A stretch of 64,000 nt of DNA from an uncultured Arthrobacter sp. (GTDB taxonomy: Bacteria > Actinomycetota > Actinomycetes > Actinomycetales > Micrococcaceae), in assembly GCF_947495145.1 (NCBI RefSeq), contig NZ_CANLXP010000007.1, positions 1 to 64,000 on the forward strand, read 5' to 3'. This document shows, in pieces, positions 47,701 to 56,479 of the stretch; positions within the stretch are counted from its first letter, which is position 1; each line of letters begins with the position of its first letter. Below the pieces are notes generated by a model. The model searched no databases, was not told where the DNA came from, and saw only the letters and a program-made list of their open reading frames with translations. Position numbers and translations under genes: made by a program.

Positions 47701-47876
47701 GCTCCCGGAACGGAACCATACAGCGCGAAACAAATGGCATCGAGCACGCTGGACTTACCCGCCCCGGTGGGTCCGTTCAGCAGGAACAGGCCCTGTTCCG
47801 TGAGGGCGTCAAAATCGATGTGCTGGCGCGCGGCAAAAGGCCCGAAGGCCTGTATCTCAAGTCTGTGGATTCTCAT
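44766..47876 (-). CDS. sbcC: Exonuclease SbcC (SMC-like ATPase subunit)
   Basis: A 1036-residue subunit of the SbcCD nuclease that opens DNA hairpins and blocked ends. Walker A NGPTGAGKSS is at 34–43. Two long coiled coils (about 190–480 and 580–850) flank the zinc hook GEPCPVCGSED. The C-terminus has signature LSGGESFMASLALALG and Walker B LFVDEGFGSLDEQ. It overlaps sbcD by four bases (ATGA), so the subunits are translationally coupled. Confidence 0.95.
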   Translation of the reverse strand: MRIHRLEIQAFGPFAARQHIDFDALTEQGLFLLNGPTGAGKSSVLDAICFALYGSVPGARQNAKRLRSDHAPDTLAPEVVCEFSAGSRRLEVTRNPSWNRPSKRGSGTTTEQARTLLRERVAGEWVTRSTRNDEAGAELQNLLGMSREQFTRVVMLPQGEFAAFLRSDAAARGELLQRLFATDRFATVEQMLAEHAARASVQLQETEGELEDLLSRAVEEVHRHRLFLEPRATSAAMPAAFFPNDPDDSGHEQSVAPADAERDLGALQDLLTVAVADGRDRARELTARRDAAAQHRAALEVERRDRIAFRKLLAEAAENRTALIAAADLRNQLEKHRRAQILQGPLQSRDEAMNQVCLHQKHLQSALNELQTDAGAQAEVPEILEDEAELSPAASKRAHEEVRETLAAARAALPLEQELNQLSARIKTGERRFEDQEAEATQCNGAREKLRRELTELTAKLDAAEPTAARVSQLATACAEATARLELVAQADLAERSLQQLDEQQQELKVLFFAAKEDWLRKLQLRLEQTAAELAERLATGEPCPVCGSEDHPAPAAAESQSLVSREEEELAREQQNRAERRLQETSAARDAAALQAAGLRARSGDASADEVRAELAALGQERAEAERAVRLVTDLNSRKAAVDVQLEGLQEQLADLARIQAEESSRLATLLEQQTALAAKLASVSGAYESVTEKAAVLEVTERLLGAVCAVLSRCEQAEMNLEKAEGTLRTHLAESDFASAEAVRDALLSNAQADSAERAIRDAENSAHRIEQDLLRPENLSAAALEKDGGPLPEEADIASASTDETEASKRLHEAVLEVGLLEQSVVQLDSYTDRAAVLEKRLVPLRQAHQLAKSIADTARGNGENLYRMSLATYVLAARLEQVADAATERLQQMSDGRYSLIHSDLKSGNRKSGLGLNVIDSWTGMRRDTATLSGGESFMASLALALGLADVVQQESGGLDIETLFVDEGFGSLDEQSLEQVMDALENLRDGGRVVGLVSHVAELKQRIPAQLHVSKNRTGSNLRFVNQLQRV

Positions 47877-49033
47877 GCGCCGCTTTCCGCCGCCCGCAGG
47901 GCATCGATCGTCTCAGCGAGCAGGGCTGCCTCTTCGGTGCTGGCACCGCGTTGGCGTACGTGCTCAAGGAACCCGCAGCAGATGGCAGCATCATCAACAG
48001 CCTGCGCGATTCGTTCACTGTAGGTACGTTCCTCCCCCGCGCTTCGCGACGGTTCAAACGCGAGCACCAGGGTTCCGGGAAACCGGGCCCGCAACCGTTC
48101 CATGGCCTGGTGCGGCCGCTCGGCATCGGTGAGCGTCACATGGCACCACGCGCTTTCTGCCGCGGCGTGCTCCGGGGCAGTGATGAGCTCAGCGATAGGA
48201 CCGCGCAGGATTGCAAGATGGCGTTGCGGAGCCCACTTCACCGGCTGGATTTCACCTACCCCGCCTTTGTCGATATCTACCAGCCAGGCTCCCTTCGACT
48301 GCCGCGCCTCGGAGAACGAATATGCCAGCGGAGATCCGGAATAACGTACCCGCTCCTGCAACTGCTGCTGCCCATGGAGGTGGCCCAGCGCAACGTAGTC
48401 GAACCCTTCGAAAAGGTTCAGGGGCACTACGCCGAGACCGCCCATGCTCAGCTCCCGCTCGCTGTCCGAGCCGACGCCGCCACTGGCGAAGGTATGCGCC
48501 ATGACGACCGAATGCACGGTTGACTGCGTGCGGCGCCGCCGCAGGTCTGACCGGATCTGATCCAGCGCAGCAGCAGTCACTGCCGTATGCGTGGAACTCT
48601 CGCAATTGAGCGGATCCGCAACCATCCGGGGTTCCAGATATGGCACACCGTAGACGGCAACCTCCACCCCCTCTTCGATTCTGAAAACGGCAGGGCGCCC
48701 GATGTCTTCCAACCGTGTACGGAGGTGGACCCCCCCACGCTCAATGAGCCTGCCGCCGAACCCCAACCGAACTGCCGAGTCATGGTTGCCGCTGGTAACC
48801 ACGACCTGCGCACCAGCCACAGTGATCCGTTCCAGGGCCTCGTCGAAAAGCTCGACGACGTCAACGGCAGGCAGGGCGCGGTCGTAGACATCCCCTGAGA
48901 TAAGGACCACATCGACGTTTTCCTCGCGGACCGTCTTCTCCAGCTGGTCGACGAAGAGGTGCTGCGCCTCGAGCATTCCCACCCCGTGGAAGGAGCGTCC
49001 CAGATGCCAGTCCGACGTGTGCAATAACCTCAT
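47873..49033 (-). CDS. sbcD: Exonuclease SbcD (nuclease subunit)
   Basis: A 386-residue Mre11-like metallophosphoesterase. Metal ligands are visible in HTSDWHLGR, LISGDVYDR, TSGNHDS, VMAHTF and LGHLHGQQ. Start is ATG 49033. The frame of the ADP-ribosylglycohydrolase-like gene begins just upstream on the other strand, so they are divergent. Confidence 0.95.
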   Translation of the reverse strand: MRLLHTSDWHLGRSFHGVGMLEAQHLFVDQLEKTVREENVDVVLISGDVYDRALPAVDVVELFDEALERITVAGAQVVVTSGNHDSAVRLGFGGRLIERGGVHLRTRLEDIGRPAVFRIEEGVEVAVYGVPYLEPRMVADPLNCESSTHTAVTAAALDQIRSDLRRRRTQSTVHSVVMAHTFASGGVGSDSERELSMGGLGVVPLNLFEGFDYVALGHLHGQQQLQERVRYSGSPLAYSFSEARQSKGAWLVDIDKGGVGEIQPVKWAPQRHLAILRGPIAELITAPEHAAAESAWCHVTLTDAERPHQAMERLRARFPGTLVLAFEPSRSAGEERTYSERIAQAVDDAAICCGFLEHVRQRGASTEEAALLAETIDALRAAESGA

Positions 49034-49115
49034 GATTCCAAGCTACCGGCCGCCTCCGACAGTTCCGGACGGCAACGCCGAAGCAGCCGGCGAACAGGGT
49101 GCCTACACTGGCGTG

Positions 49116-50069
49116 GTGACATCTCCCGGAAATTCCCCTAGAACGCTCCGTAGCAGGATCGCCGGTTCCCTTCTGGGCTGTGCCCTCGGTGAAGCAGCCG
49201 CGGAATCGCCCGGCGGCTCCGCCTTCGCCGACGCTACGCAGCTCACGCTGTACACCGTCGATGGATTTACGGAGGCGCTCGAGTGGGCTAATGACGGCGT
49301 CGCCGCTGATGAGACCGCCTGCCTTTGGCTCGCCTACCTGCGCTGGCTCGGCACGCAGGATGAAACGCCGCCGTCGTCCGCTCCTGCGCCTCCCGCCCGT
49401 TGGATCGACCGTCAGGAGGTGCTCCGCTGCCGCCGGCACCCGGATGCTGCCAGTCTCCGTGCTCTCAGGAGCGGTGAGATGGGCAGCCGTCAGCGCCCGC
49501 TCGAACCGGACGACGACGGCCCCGGCGCGCTGCAGCGCTCTGCCCCTTTCGGATTGGTGGCCAACGTTCCGGCCGCGATGGTGGAGAAGCTCGCCATTGA
49601 CGCCGCAGCGATCACGCACGGCAATCCGGCAGCCCAGTTACCCGCAGCCGTCGCCGCCGGACTCATCCATTCGATCGCCGTCGGCAGTCAAGCACTGCCG
49701 GACGCCGTAACTTCCGCTGCCCGGCATGCAGAAACTCTGAAACAGGCGGATCTCGCCGAACGGCTCCGATCGTTGCATGCTGACTCGGCACCTGTAGCAG
49801 CAGGGGACGCAGCGAGCGTCCTGCTTGAAGCGGTCCGGTTGGTCCTCGCCGCAGCCAACGACGACGGCGCCGCCTCCATCGACGCATTGCTCACCGCTGC
49901 AGCGAAGCACACGGGACCGGCCGCGCACGCTGCCGGAGCTGTTGCAGGCGCGATCGCTGGAGCGCTCTACGGGCACGAGTCCCTGCCTGTCGCTGCACTG
50001 GAAAGACTCGAGGGCGTAGCCGTCATCGAAGAAATGGCCGAACGGTTCGCTTCGGCGATGGGCGCCTGA
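49116..50069 (+). CDS. ADP-ribosylglycohydrolase-like protein, catalytic motifs degenerate
   Basis: A 317-residue all-helical protein of the ADP-ribosylglycohydrolase fold. The landmarks align but lose metal ligands: the opening G…GDA motif reads GSLLGCALGEAAAES, the TDDT motif reads ADATQLTLYTVDG, and the C-terminal GxDxDT motif reads HTGPAAHAAGAVAGAIAG, with no Asp. LQRSAPFGLVANV and ITHGNPAAQLPAAV match the family's core. It is probably a binding protein or pseudoenzyme. The start is uncertain: GTG 49116 is six bases after a −10 TACACT (49104–49109), which fits a leaderless mRNA; the frame is open to 49017 inside sbcD. Divergent from sbcDC. Confidence 0.75.
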   Translation: MTSPGNSPRTLRSRIAGSLLGCALGEAAAESPGGSAFADATQLTLYTVDGFTEALEWANDGVAADETACLWLAYLRWLGTQDETPPSSAPAPPARWIDRQEVLRCRRHPDAASLRALRSGEMGSRQRPLEPDDDGPGALQRSAPFGLVANVPAAMVEKLAIDAAAITHGNPAAQLPAAVAAGLIHSIAVGSQALPDAVTSAARHAETLKQADLAERLRSLHADSAPVAAGDAASVLLEAVRLVLAAANDDGAASIDALLTAAAKHTGPAAHAAGAVAGAIAGALYGHESLPVAALERLEGVAVIEEMAERFASAMGA

Positions 50070-50077
50070 GGCCCTCG

Positions 50078-51067
50078 TTACTGGCTGGCCACCGGCCAGC
50101 GGCCGCCGGTCATCTGCAGGAACTCGGTTTCGGAGAGTACCTCGATGTTCTGGCCCCTCCCATGCAGCTCCATTACCCGCCGAGCCTTGCCCGTCACACG
50201 GCCGTTGCGAAGGTCTGAGGCAACGAAGCCGCTGCCCACCACCAGCACCGTTGTCTTTCGCGTCACGGTGCTCGCAGGCCTCGCGCCCAGAACAGCTGCC
50301 CGCTGCTTGGCCTGGGGGCGCGGAATCCCCAGATCGCCGGTGAAGACCACGGTTTGACCGTACAGCGGGTGCGTCGGATCGGCAGTCGGATTTGGCTCCG
50401 GATTCAACCCTTCGTCCGGCCAGCCTGCCCAGGCCTGCACCGAGCCCCGCTCCAGGACCGTCCGTGTTGCCTTCGAAAGCTCGGAGACGCCCGGCTCGTA
50501 GGCCTCCAGCCGGGAAAGCTGCAACCGGTGGCCCGACACGAGGTCTCCAATGGTCGCCGCTTGTGCCCGTCGTGCAATGTCTATCATGATGCCCGCACAG
50601 GCACGGGCGTCCTCGACGGCATCATGATGGTTCACCAGTGGCACTCCGGCGGCCTCGGCTACATAGGGCAGCGAATACGAGACAAGGAAGTAGCTGCGGC
50701 GTGAAAGCAATACGGTGCACGCGTAGTCGTAGGCGGGACCAGCGAGGTTGGACACCTCAAGCGCCGAACGGATAACCCCCATGTCGAAGGCTGCGTTGTG
50801 GGCCACCACGACATCGTTCCCGATGAAAGCACCGATCTCCGGAAAAAGCTCACCGAAAGTCGGCTCATGCGCCACCATATCGGCGGTGATCCGGTGGATC
50901 GCGACGTTGCGGGAATCGAAGTGGTCGTGGCCTGCCGGCGGGCGCATCAGCCACTGCGCCTCCTCAACGATGCGGCCATTGCGGACCTTCGTGAGTCCGA
51001 CGGCGCAGGGCGATCCGCGAAACCCATTGGCAGTCTCGAAGTCGATTGCCGTGAACTCAATTCCCAC
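50078..51067 (-). CDS. DEDDh exonuclease with BRCT domain (DNA pol III epsilon-like)
   Basis: A 329-residue protein. Residues 1–170 are a 3'–5' exonuclease fold with Asp9/Glu11 in IDFETANG, AHNAAFDMGVI, and HHDAVEDARA for the His and last Asp. Residues about 235–320 form a BRCT domain (LYGQTVVFTGDLGIPRPQA, LVVGSGFVASDLRNG, GKARRVMEL). A role in DNA repair or proofreading-like trimming is inferred. Start GTG 51067 has no strong site. It converges on the ADP-ribosylglycohydrolase-like gene with eight bases between stops. Confidence 0.88.
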   Translation of the reverse strand: MGIEFTAIDFETANGFRGSPCAVGLTKVRNGRIVEEAQWLMRPPAGHDHFDSRNVAIHRITADMVAHEPTFGELFPEIGAFIGNDVVVAHNAAFDMGVIRSALEVSNLAGPAYDYACTVLLSRRSYFLVSYSLPYVAEAAGVPLVNHHDAVEDARACAGIMIDIARRAQAATIGDLVSGHRLQLSRLEAYEPGVSELSKATRTVLERGSVQAWAGWPDEGLNPEPNPTADPTHPLYGQTVVFTGDLGIPRPQAKQRAAVLGARPASTVTRKTTVLVVGSGFVASDLRNGRVTGKARRVMELHGRGQNIEVLSETEFLQMTGGRWPVASQ

Positions 51068-51099
51068 CCGTTCACGGTATCCGGTGGAGAAGCGTAGGC

Positions 51100-51136
51100 A
51101 GTGGAACCGGCTCCGCGTGGCGGGGCCGGTTCCACT
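51100..51136 (-). terminator. Terminator of the GntR/ABC operon
   Basis: A perfect 12-bp stem AGTGGAACCGGC/GCCGGTTCCACT with a 13-base loop, just past the permease stop and before the exonuclease start. Confidence 0.75.
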
Positions 51137-51151
51137 TCAGTGCGGAACCGG

Positions 51152-51841
51152 CTAAGGCTCGGCCCGGCGCAGGGTGAGGAATGAACCACCGGCAAGGACA
51201 AGGGCCAGAATGGCGAGCCAGCCGGCAACCGTTAGCTGCGTCTGCGAGCCCAGGAAGGCTCCGACCTCGGGCCAGGCGTTGCGTGAGCCGATGAGGTACA
51301 GGGTTCCCACCAGCGCGAGAGCCACACTGATTCCGGCGATCAGCAGTCCCGTTGCCTGCCAGCGCTTGTAGATTGTGGCTGACCAGAACCCGATCAGGAA
51401 GAGAGCCATCATCACGGCGAAGTAAAAGGCTACCGGTTGATACCAGGGGCCGTCCGCGATCCAGTCGAGGGCGAAAAAGCTGCCGCCCACTCCCCAGCCC
51501 CCGGTTCCCTGCTCAACCAGTCCCAGCAACCAGTAGGTTACGGCGGTGACGAGCGCTATGAGCGAGAAGAGGGACAGTGTGCCGAGGAAAAAGGTGCGCC
51601 GAGTGATGCTCAGTCCCTGGGAGAACGGGAAGGTGAGCGTCAGGGACTGGATGCCCAGGGCGAAGAAGTACCACATGACCGCCTGGGACCCACCTGAGAT
51701 GCGCACGCCGCCGTCGTTCGGAATGAACGACCAGATGATCAGGGTCAGCAGGAACGACGCGGCGAGGATGATCAGCGGTATCCCGATGAAGATCCAGCGG
51801 TTGGTCAGTTGCATCCGCATGACATTGACGACGCGGTTCAT
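51152..51841 (-). CDS. ABC transporter membrane protein
   Basis: A 229-residue protein with about six hydrophobic helices and a short basic cytoplasmic N-terminus. It has no recognisable substrate motif. It is the last gene of gntR–ATPase–permease and overlaps the ATPase by four bases, so it is taken as the partner permease. Confidence 0.8.
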   Translation of the reverse strand: MNRVVNVMRMQLTNRWIFIGIPLIILAASFLLTLIIWSFIPNDGGVRISGGSQAVMWYFFALGIQSLTLTFPFSQGLSITRRTFFLGTLSLFSLIALVTAVTYWLLGLVEQGTGGWGVGGSFFALDWIADGPWYQPVAFYFAVMMALFLIGFWSATIYKRWQATGLLIAGISVALALVGTLYLIGSRNAWPEVGAFLGSQTQLTVAGWLAILALVLAGGSFLTLRRAEP

Positions 51842-52758
51842 CGTGCTGCCTCCGAGAGGGTTCTGTCCGCAGCCTCGGGAGTTGCCGGTGATCCGGACAT
51901 GGTTTTACGGACTATGAGTTGCTGTAGGGAAACGGGCGCGAGCTCGAGCCCGAGTTCAGCAGCTTCCCGGGTTTCGGACTCGTTCAGCGTGCCGAGTGCC
52001 GTTACCGACGCCAGTGAAGCGAAATTGTCTGTGTGGACCACCTCACGGCTGCCGAGGAAGGTGCGAACCTTCTCGGCCGATCCCACTACCGTGAACGCTG
52101 ACCCGCGGATGGTTTCGGCGTCATCATCCATGATGATCCGCCCCTGGTCGATCACGATCACGTGCTCCAGCAGGTTCGCCACTTCGTCGATCAGGTGGGA
52201 TGACAGGACCACAGTGCGCGGGTGCCGCGAGTAGTCCTCGACCAGGCGGTCGTAGAAGAGCTGGCGTGCAACGGCGTCGAGTCCCAGGTAGGGCTCGTCA
52301 AAGAACGTAAGCTCCGCGCGGGAGGCCAGCCCAATGATCACTCCTACTGCTGAAAGCTGGCCCCGCGACAGCTTCTTTATGTTGCGGCGCAGCGGAAGCT
52401 GGAAGTCTGTTACCAACCGATCAGCAAGTTCCTGGCTCCAGTTTGCGAAGAAGAGCGAGGCGGACTTAAAGGCATGCTCCGCCGTGAAGGAGTCCGGGTA
52501 CTTCTGAGATTCGCGGATGAAGCAGATGCGGTTGAGGACGCGCTCGTTCTCGTAGGGATGCTCACCGAAAACCCGTACTTCCCCGGATGATGCGAAACCC
52601 TGGGCGGTAAGGATCGACATGAGGGTAGTCTTACCCGCACCATTACGGCCGAGGAGCCCGTAGATGCGGCCAGGCTCCAACGCGAGGTTGATCCCGCGCA
52701 GGGCCTCCGATTTCCGGTACTTCTTCGTGAGGTCGGTGACCTCAATGATGGTTTTCAC
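51838..52758 (-). CDS. ABC transporter ATP-binding protein
   Basis: A 306-residue ATPase. Walker A GRNGAGKTT, Q-loop region FIRESQKYPDSF, signature LSRGQLS (unusual Arg for Gly, but common in the YtrB-type group) and Walker B ELTFFDEPYLGLD are present, followed by the switch His in LSSHLIDEV. A C-terminal extension of about 90 residues is present. With the YtrA-type regulator it resembles Gram-positive cell-envelope stress or antibiotic-export systems. Confidence 0.88.
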   Translation of the reverse strand: MKTIIEVTDLTKKYRKSEALRGINLALEPGRIYGLLGRNGAGKTTLMSILTAQGFASSGEVRVFGEHPYENERVLNRICFIRESQKYPDSFTAEHAFKSASLFFANWSQELADRLVTDFQLPLRRNIKKLSRGQLSAVGVIIGLASRAELTFFDEPYLGLDAVARQLFYDRLVEDYSRHPRTVVLSSHLIDEVANLLEHVIVIDQGRIIMDDDAETIRGSAFTVVGSAEKVRTFLGSREVVHTDNFASLASVTALGTLNESETREAAELGLELAPVSLQQLIVRKTMSGSPATPEAADRTLSEAAR

Positions 52759-53135
52759 TGTGCTCCCGCCTGGAGGGCGTGTTCGCCCTGCCTGATCATG
52801 TCTGCAAGTTCGTCCGGTTCGATGCCGAGCTTGCGGGCTTCCCGGGCAAGCGGCTGGACGTACTGGTCAAAGAACTGCTCCCGCCGGCGCTGGATCAGCA
52901 CCGTCCGGGCTCCGGTTGAAACGAACATGCCGATTCCTCGTTGCTTGTAGAGAATCCCGTCGTCGACCAGGCGGTTGACGCCCTTTGCTGCCGTGGCCGG
53001 GTTGATGCGGTAGAAAGCCGCAAACTCATTGGTTGACGGAACCTGGGATTCCTCGGCCAGGGTGCCGTCGATGATGTCGCTCTCGATGCGTTCGGCGATC
53101 TGTTGGAAGATCGGCCGACCGTCCTCGATCAGCAT
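52755..53135 (-). CDS. GntR-family regulator, YtrA subfamily
   Basis: A 126-residue short GntR protein: winged helix (FQQIAERIESDIIDGTLAEESQVPSTNEFAAFYRINPATAAKGVNRLVDDGIL) split here only for reading, with a small C-terminal dimerisation helix and no large ligand domain. The length and operon with an ABC system are typical of YtrA. The start is ATG 53135. It overlaps the ATPase gene by four bases. Confidence 0.88.
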   Translation of the reverse strand: MLIEDGRPIFQQIAERIESDIIDGTLAEESQVPSTNEFAAFYRINPATAAKGVNRLVDDGILYKQRGIGMFVSTGARTVLIQRRREQFFDQYVQPLAREARKLGIEPDELADMIRQGEHALQAGAQ

Positions 53136-53180
53136 GGCGAGCCCGCACGAGGTGCACCGGCACCGTCGTCGAGCTTCGCT

Positions 53181-53204
53181 GGTTCATTACTCATGTAACT
53201 AACC
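53181..53204. promoter_or_regulatory. Candidate GntR operator
   Basis: Imperfect inverted repeat GGTTCATTAC–4–GTAACTAACC (8 of 10 positions), 46 bases upstream of the gntR start, next to a TATATG element. The remaining part of the 53136–53413 gap contains nothing I can name. Confidence 0.4.
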
Positions 53205-53413
53205 ATATAACCAACGAGGTCAAAATCAAGGAGGAAATAGGAATCTGCTGGAATTGGGCGGTGCTATACCGGCCAAGCGGCAATGAATCGGAGTTTCAGG
53301 CGGTCAAAAGCGGCAGAACCGGCTCTAACCCCTCAATTCGGAGCGTCCACCCAGGTCGGTTGAACCCGTCCGCCTGCAGCCGGAGGTGCACTTGCCTGGT
53401 CACTTCAGCCGGG

Positions 53414-54085
53414 TCATGATGCCTCGCGCTTGCGCCGGACCTTCCGGACTTTGCTCACGATGAAGAACGCAAGCACCAGCACGACGGCGGCAATCACCAA
53501 CTTCTGGAAGATGTCCGCATACTGCTCCACCAGATGCCAGTTCTCACCCAGGTAGTACCCGGCCAGCACGAAGATGGAGTTCCAGATCAGGCTGCCGGCG
53601 AGGGTAAGGCCAAGGAATTTCCATACCGGCATGCGTTCGATGCCGGCAGGAATGGAAACCAGACTCCGAAAGATCGGCACCATCCTGCCGAAAAACACCG
53701 CCTTGTAACCGTGACGGTTGAACCACGCCTCAACACTGTCCACGTCTTCGAGGTCCACCAGGGGTACCTTGGACACGAGGCGACGCATCCGGTTCCGGCC
53801 GAGCAGGACGCCGAGCAGGTAGAGCAAATAGGCGCCGATAACCGACCCGGCGGTGGTCCAGAACAGGGCTTCGAAAAGGGTGAAATCTCCCCTGCTGGCT
53901 GTGAAACCCGCGAGCGGCAGGATGACTTCGCTCGGAAGCGGCGGAAAGAGATTCTCAAGGGCAATGGCCAGACCCGCACCGGGCGCCCCAATCGTCTCCA
54001 TCATGGTTACCGCCCAGTCAGCGACACCTCCGAGTGCGGATTCATTCCCGGTCTGCATGGGCAGGTAACTCACGAAAGTTCTCAT
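53414..54085 (-). CDS. DedA-family membrane protein
   Basis: A 223-residue integral membrane protein of the DedA/SNARE-associated family, which are lipid scramblases or transporters, e.g. undecaprenyl phosphate recycling. The motif FFGRMVPIFRSLVSIPAG and the N-terminal NLFPPLPSEVILPLAGF are characteristic. It ends in a basic cytoplasmic tail. No operon partners. Confidence 0.9.
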   Translation of the reverse strand: MRTFVSYLPMQTGNESALGGVADWAVTMMETIGAPGAGLAIALENLFPPLPSEVILPLAGFTASRGDFTLFEALFWTTAGSVIGAYLLYLLGVLLGRNRMRRLVSKVPLVDLEDVDSVEAWFNRHGYKAVFFGRMVPIFRSLVSIPAGIERMPVWKFLGLTLAGSLIWNSIFVLAGYYLGENWHLVEQYADIFQKLVIAAVVLVLAFFIVSKVRKVRRKREAS

Positions 54086-54156
54086 AACCCGGTTAAGTCT
54101 GCCCTATCAACTCGTACACACCGAAAGCGGGCCGCGCTCGTGCTTGCGAGGTGCGG

Positions 54157-54792
54157 TCAGTTCAGGATCTCGACGATCGACGGCAACAGCGCGCTGAACG
54201 CCTTTGCGCGGTGGCTGATGGCGTTCTTCTCCTCGGGAGCAAGTTCGGCGCAGCTGCGCTCCATTCCGTCGGGCTGAAGTACCGGATCATAACCAAACCC
54301 ACCCTCGCCCCGCGGCTTTTCAAGAAGTACTCCCTGCAATTCACCGCGCTTGACGACGTCGGTGCCTCCCGGAAGGGCGAGCGCCGCTGCACAGACAAAC
54401 TGAGCCGCCCGTTTCTGGATCGGAATGTCGGCGAGCTGGCTGAGCAGCAGCTGCAGGTTCGCGGAGTCGTCCCCGTGCCGGCCTGCCCAACGCGCCGAAA
54501 AAATCCCGGGGGCGCCACCGAGCACATCGACGGCAAGCCCGGAGTCGTCGGCCACTGCGGGAAGACCGGTGGCCTCGGCGACTGCCCGTGCTTTGAGGAG
54601 TGCGTTCTCCTCGAAGGTTGTTCCGCTTTCCACGACGTCGGGCACACCTGCGGCACCGGCGTCGATCACCTGGGTGTCAACGTCAAGCCCCGGCACAGCG
54701 TCCCTCAGCAGCGCGCGCAATTCGCGTAGCTTGCCCGCATTGTGTGTTGCGAGGACCAGCCGTGCAGGCGAAGGCGTATCACGTTCAGGCAC
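54157..54792 (-). CDS. rdgB: XTP/dITP diphosphatase (RdgB/HAM1)
   Basis: A 211-residue nucleotide-sanitising enzyme that removes ITP, XTP and their deoxy forms. Conserved blocks: [47 protein letters not shown]. The start is GTG 54792 with GGGGGAG seven bases upstream, overlapping the rph stop by eight bases. Confidence 0.95.
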   Translation of the reverse strand: MPERDTPSPARLVLATHNAGKLRELRALLRDAVPGLDVDTQVIDAGAAGVPDVVESGTTFEENALLKARAVAEATGLPAVADDSGLAVDVLGGAPGIFSARWAGRHGDDSANLQLLLSQLADIPIQKRAAQFVCAAALALPGGTDVVKRGELQGVLLEKPRGEGGFGYDPVLQPDGMERSCAELAPEEKNAISHRAKAFSALLPSIVEILN

Positions 54793-55582
54793 GGGCAGAC
54801 TCCCCCAGTGTCTCGCGCTGTATCTGTGCAAGCTGGGCTGTGCCGAGCAATGCGAGGTCAAGCAGTGCGTCCAGTTCGGCACGGTCGAAGGGAGCACCCT
54901 CGGCCGTCCCCTGGACCTCGACGAAGGTACCGCTTCCGGTAACGACGACGTTCATGTCGGTCTCAGCCCGGACGTCTTCGACATAGGGCAGGTCAAGCAT
55001 CGGCACGCCATCAATGATGCCCACGCTGACCGCCGCCACTGTGTCGGTCAACGGGCGGGAGGACTGCGGAATCATCTTGTGTTCCTTGGCGTACCGGATC
55101 GCTTCGGCGAGCGCCACATAGGCGCCGGTGATTGCAGCGGTGCGGGTTCCGCCGTCAGCCTGCAGCACGTCGCAGTCCAGCACGATTGTGTTCTCGCCGA
55201 GGGCGCGTGTGTCGATGATTGAACGCAGTGACCGTCCGATCAGGCGTGAAATCTCGTGGGTGCGCCCGCCGATCCGACCCTTGACCGATTCCCGGTCTGA
55301 CCGGGTGTTTGTGGCCCTCGGAAGCATGGCATACTCGGCCGTCACCCAGCCCTTGCCCTCCCCCTTGAGCCACCTCGGTACTCCGGCGGTCAGCGAAGCA
55401 GTACACAGTACCCTCGTGTTCCCGAACTCGATCAGCGCGGAACCTTCGGCCTGGTTCGACCAACCGCGCGTGATGCTGATCGGCCTCAGCTGGTCGGGTG
55501 TCCGTCCGTCCGCACGGACAACGCTGCTTTCGGAAGTTGACGCAGATGCAGCGGCAGACTCGGAAGAAGAGGGGAAAGTCAT
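54785..55582 (-). CDS. rph: Ribonuclease PH
   Basis: A 265-residue phosphorolytic 3'–5' exoribonuclease for tRNA maturation. Typical blocks: [81 protein letters not shown] 55582 follows CTGGAG; a Ser-rich N-terminal tail of about 20 residues precedes the core. It lies in the conserved murI–MBL–rph–rdgB order. Confidence 0.95.
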   Translation of the reverse strand: MTFPSSSESAAASASTSESSVVRADGRTPDQLRPISITRGWSNQAEGSALIEFGNTRVLCTASLTAGVPRWLKGEGKGWVTAEYAMLPRATNTRSDRESVKGRIGGRTHEISRLIGRSLRSIIDTRALGENTIVLDCDVLQADGGTRTAAITGAYVALAEAIRYAKEHKMIPQSSRPLTDTVAAVSVGIIDGVPMLDLPYVEDVRAETDMNVVVTGSGTFVEVQGTAEGAPFDRAELDALLDLALLGTAQLAQIQRETLGESARA

Positions 55583-55687
55583 TGCTCCAGTCTGCCAGAG
55601 CCGGTTCACTGCAGGCGATTTCCAGAAGGGTACCGAATGTCCGGAATCGCACAGGGGCCGTCGGCGTGCCGACAGGCTTCGCCTCGG

Positions 55688-56479
55688 TCAGACCAGGTAG
55701 GAAACCCCGGCAACGGCAACTGCGACGTCGCCCGAGTAGCTGCTGCGCGCCTCTTCCATGGTGAGCACTGCATCGTTCCAGACGGGCAGGTGTGTGAGCA
55801 GCAGCCTTCGTGAAGCTGCAGCTGTCGCGACGGCGCCTGCCCGCCTTCCGGTCAGGTGGACGCCGCGGATGGCGTCATCCCTGCCCTCGTGAAAGGCGGC
55901 TTCGCAGAGGAAAATCCCGGACCCGGCCGCCGCCTCGATGAGTCCGTCGCACGCGTCCGTATCACCCGAGTATGTCAGAACCCGTTTGCCGCCCGGGGCC
56001 TCGGGATCTGCTACCTCAACGCGAAGCGCGTACGCCTCCTCCACGGGGTGGAGGACTGGATAGGGGGTAATGGTGAACGGGCCAATCTGGACCGGTTTGC
56101 GCGGGGACCAGGCATGGAAGTCAAAGTCCTCATGCATGCCCGGGTCCAGTTCCAGACCATACGCGGTGGCCATCCGGTCCGCGGTGCCAACCGGACCCCA
56201 GACGGGGATCCGTGGCTGGTTCCAGCCGGCAGGGTCCCAGTGCACCGCCACATGAAGGCCGCATAGGTCCATGCAGTGGTCCGGGTGGAGGTGCGTCAGG
56301 AGGACTGCGTCGATATCCCGCAGGTCCATATAACGCTGCAGCGCACCCAGCGAACCATTACCGAGGTCAAGCAGGATCCGCCACGTCTTGCCGTCCTCGT
56401 GCACCGTCAGGAGGTAGCAGGAGGCAGGCGAGTGAGGTCCGGGGAACGATCCGCTGCACCCGACGATAGTCAGCTTCAC
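55688..56479 (-). CDS. Metallo-beta-lactamase-fold phosphodiesterase, Rv1339-like
   Basis: A 263-residue MBL-fold hydrolase. The metal motif [21 protein letters not shown] with a metal Asp, and LTHLPVWND are present. Synteny with murI upstream and rph-rdgB downstream matches mycobacterial Rv1338–Rv1341, so this is the likely equivalent of Rv1339, reported as a cAMP phosphodiesterase. The start is GTG 56479, overlapping the murI stop by four bases. Confidence 0.87.
   Translation of the reverse strand: MKLTIVGCSGSFPGPHSPASCYLLTVHEDGKTWRILLDLGNGSLGALQRYMDLRDIDAVLLTHLHPDHCMDLCGLHVAVHWDPAGWNQPRIPVWGPVGTADRMATAYGLELDPGMHEDFDFHAWSPRKPVQIGPFTITPYPVLHPVEEAYALRVEVADPEAPGGKRVLTYSGDTDACDGLIEAAAGSGIFLCEAAFHEGRDDAIRGVHLTGRRAGAVATAAASRRLLLTHLPVWNDAVLTMEEARSSYSGDVAVAVAGVSYLV

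Noticed and set aside
46680-48023. 447-residue plus-strand frame
   Set aside because: Antisense to sbcC/sbcD, without domain or ribosome site.
53220-53400. Possible small gene after AAGGAGG at about 53230
   Set aside because: No start codon at a suitable distance and no open frame worth calling.
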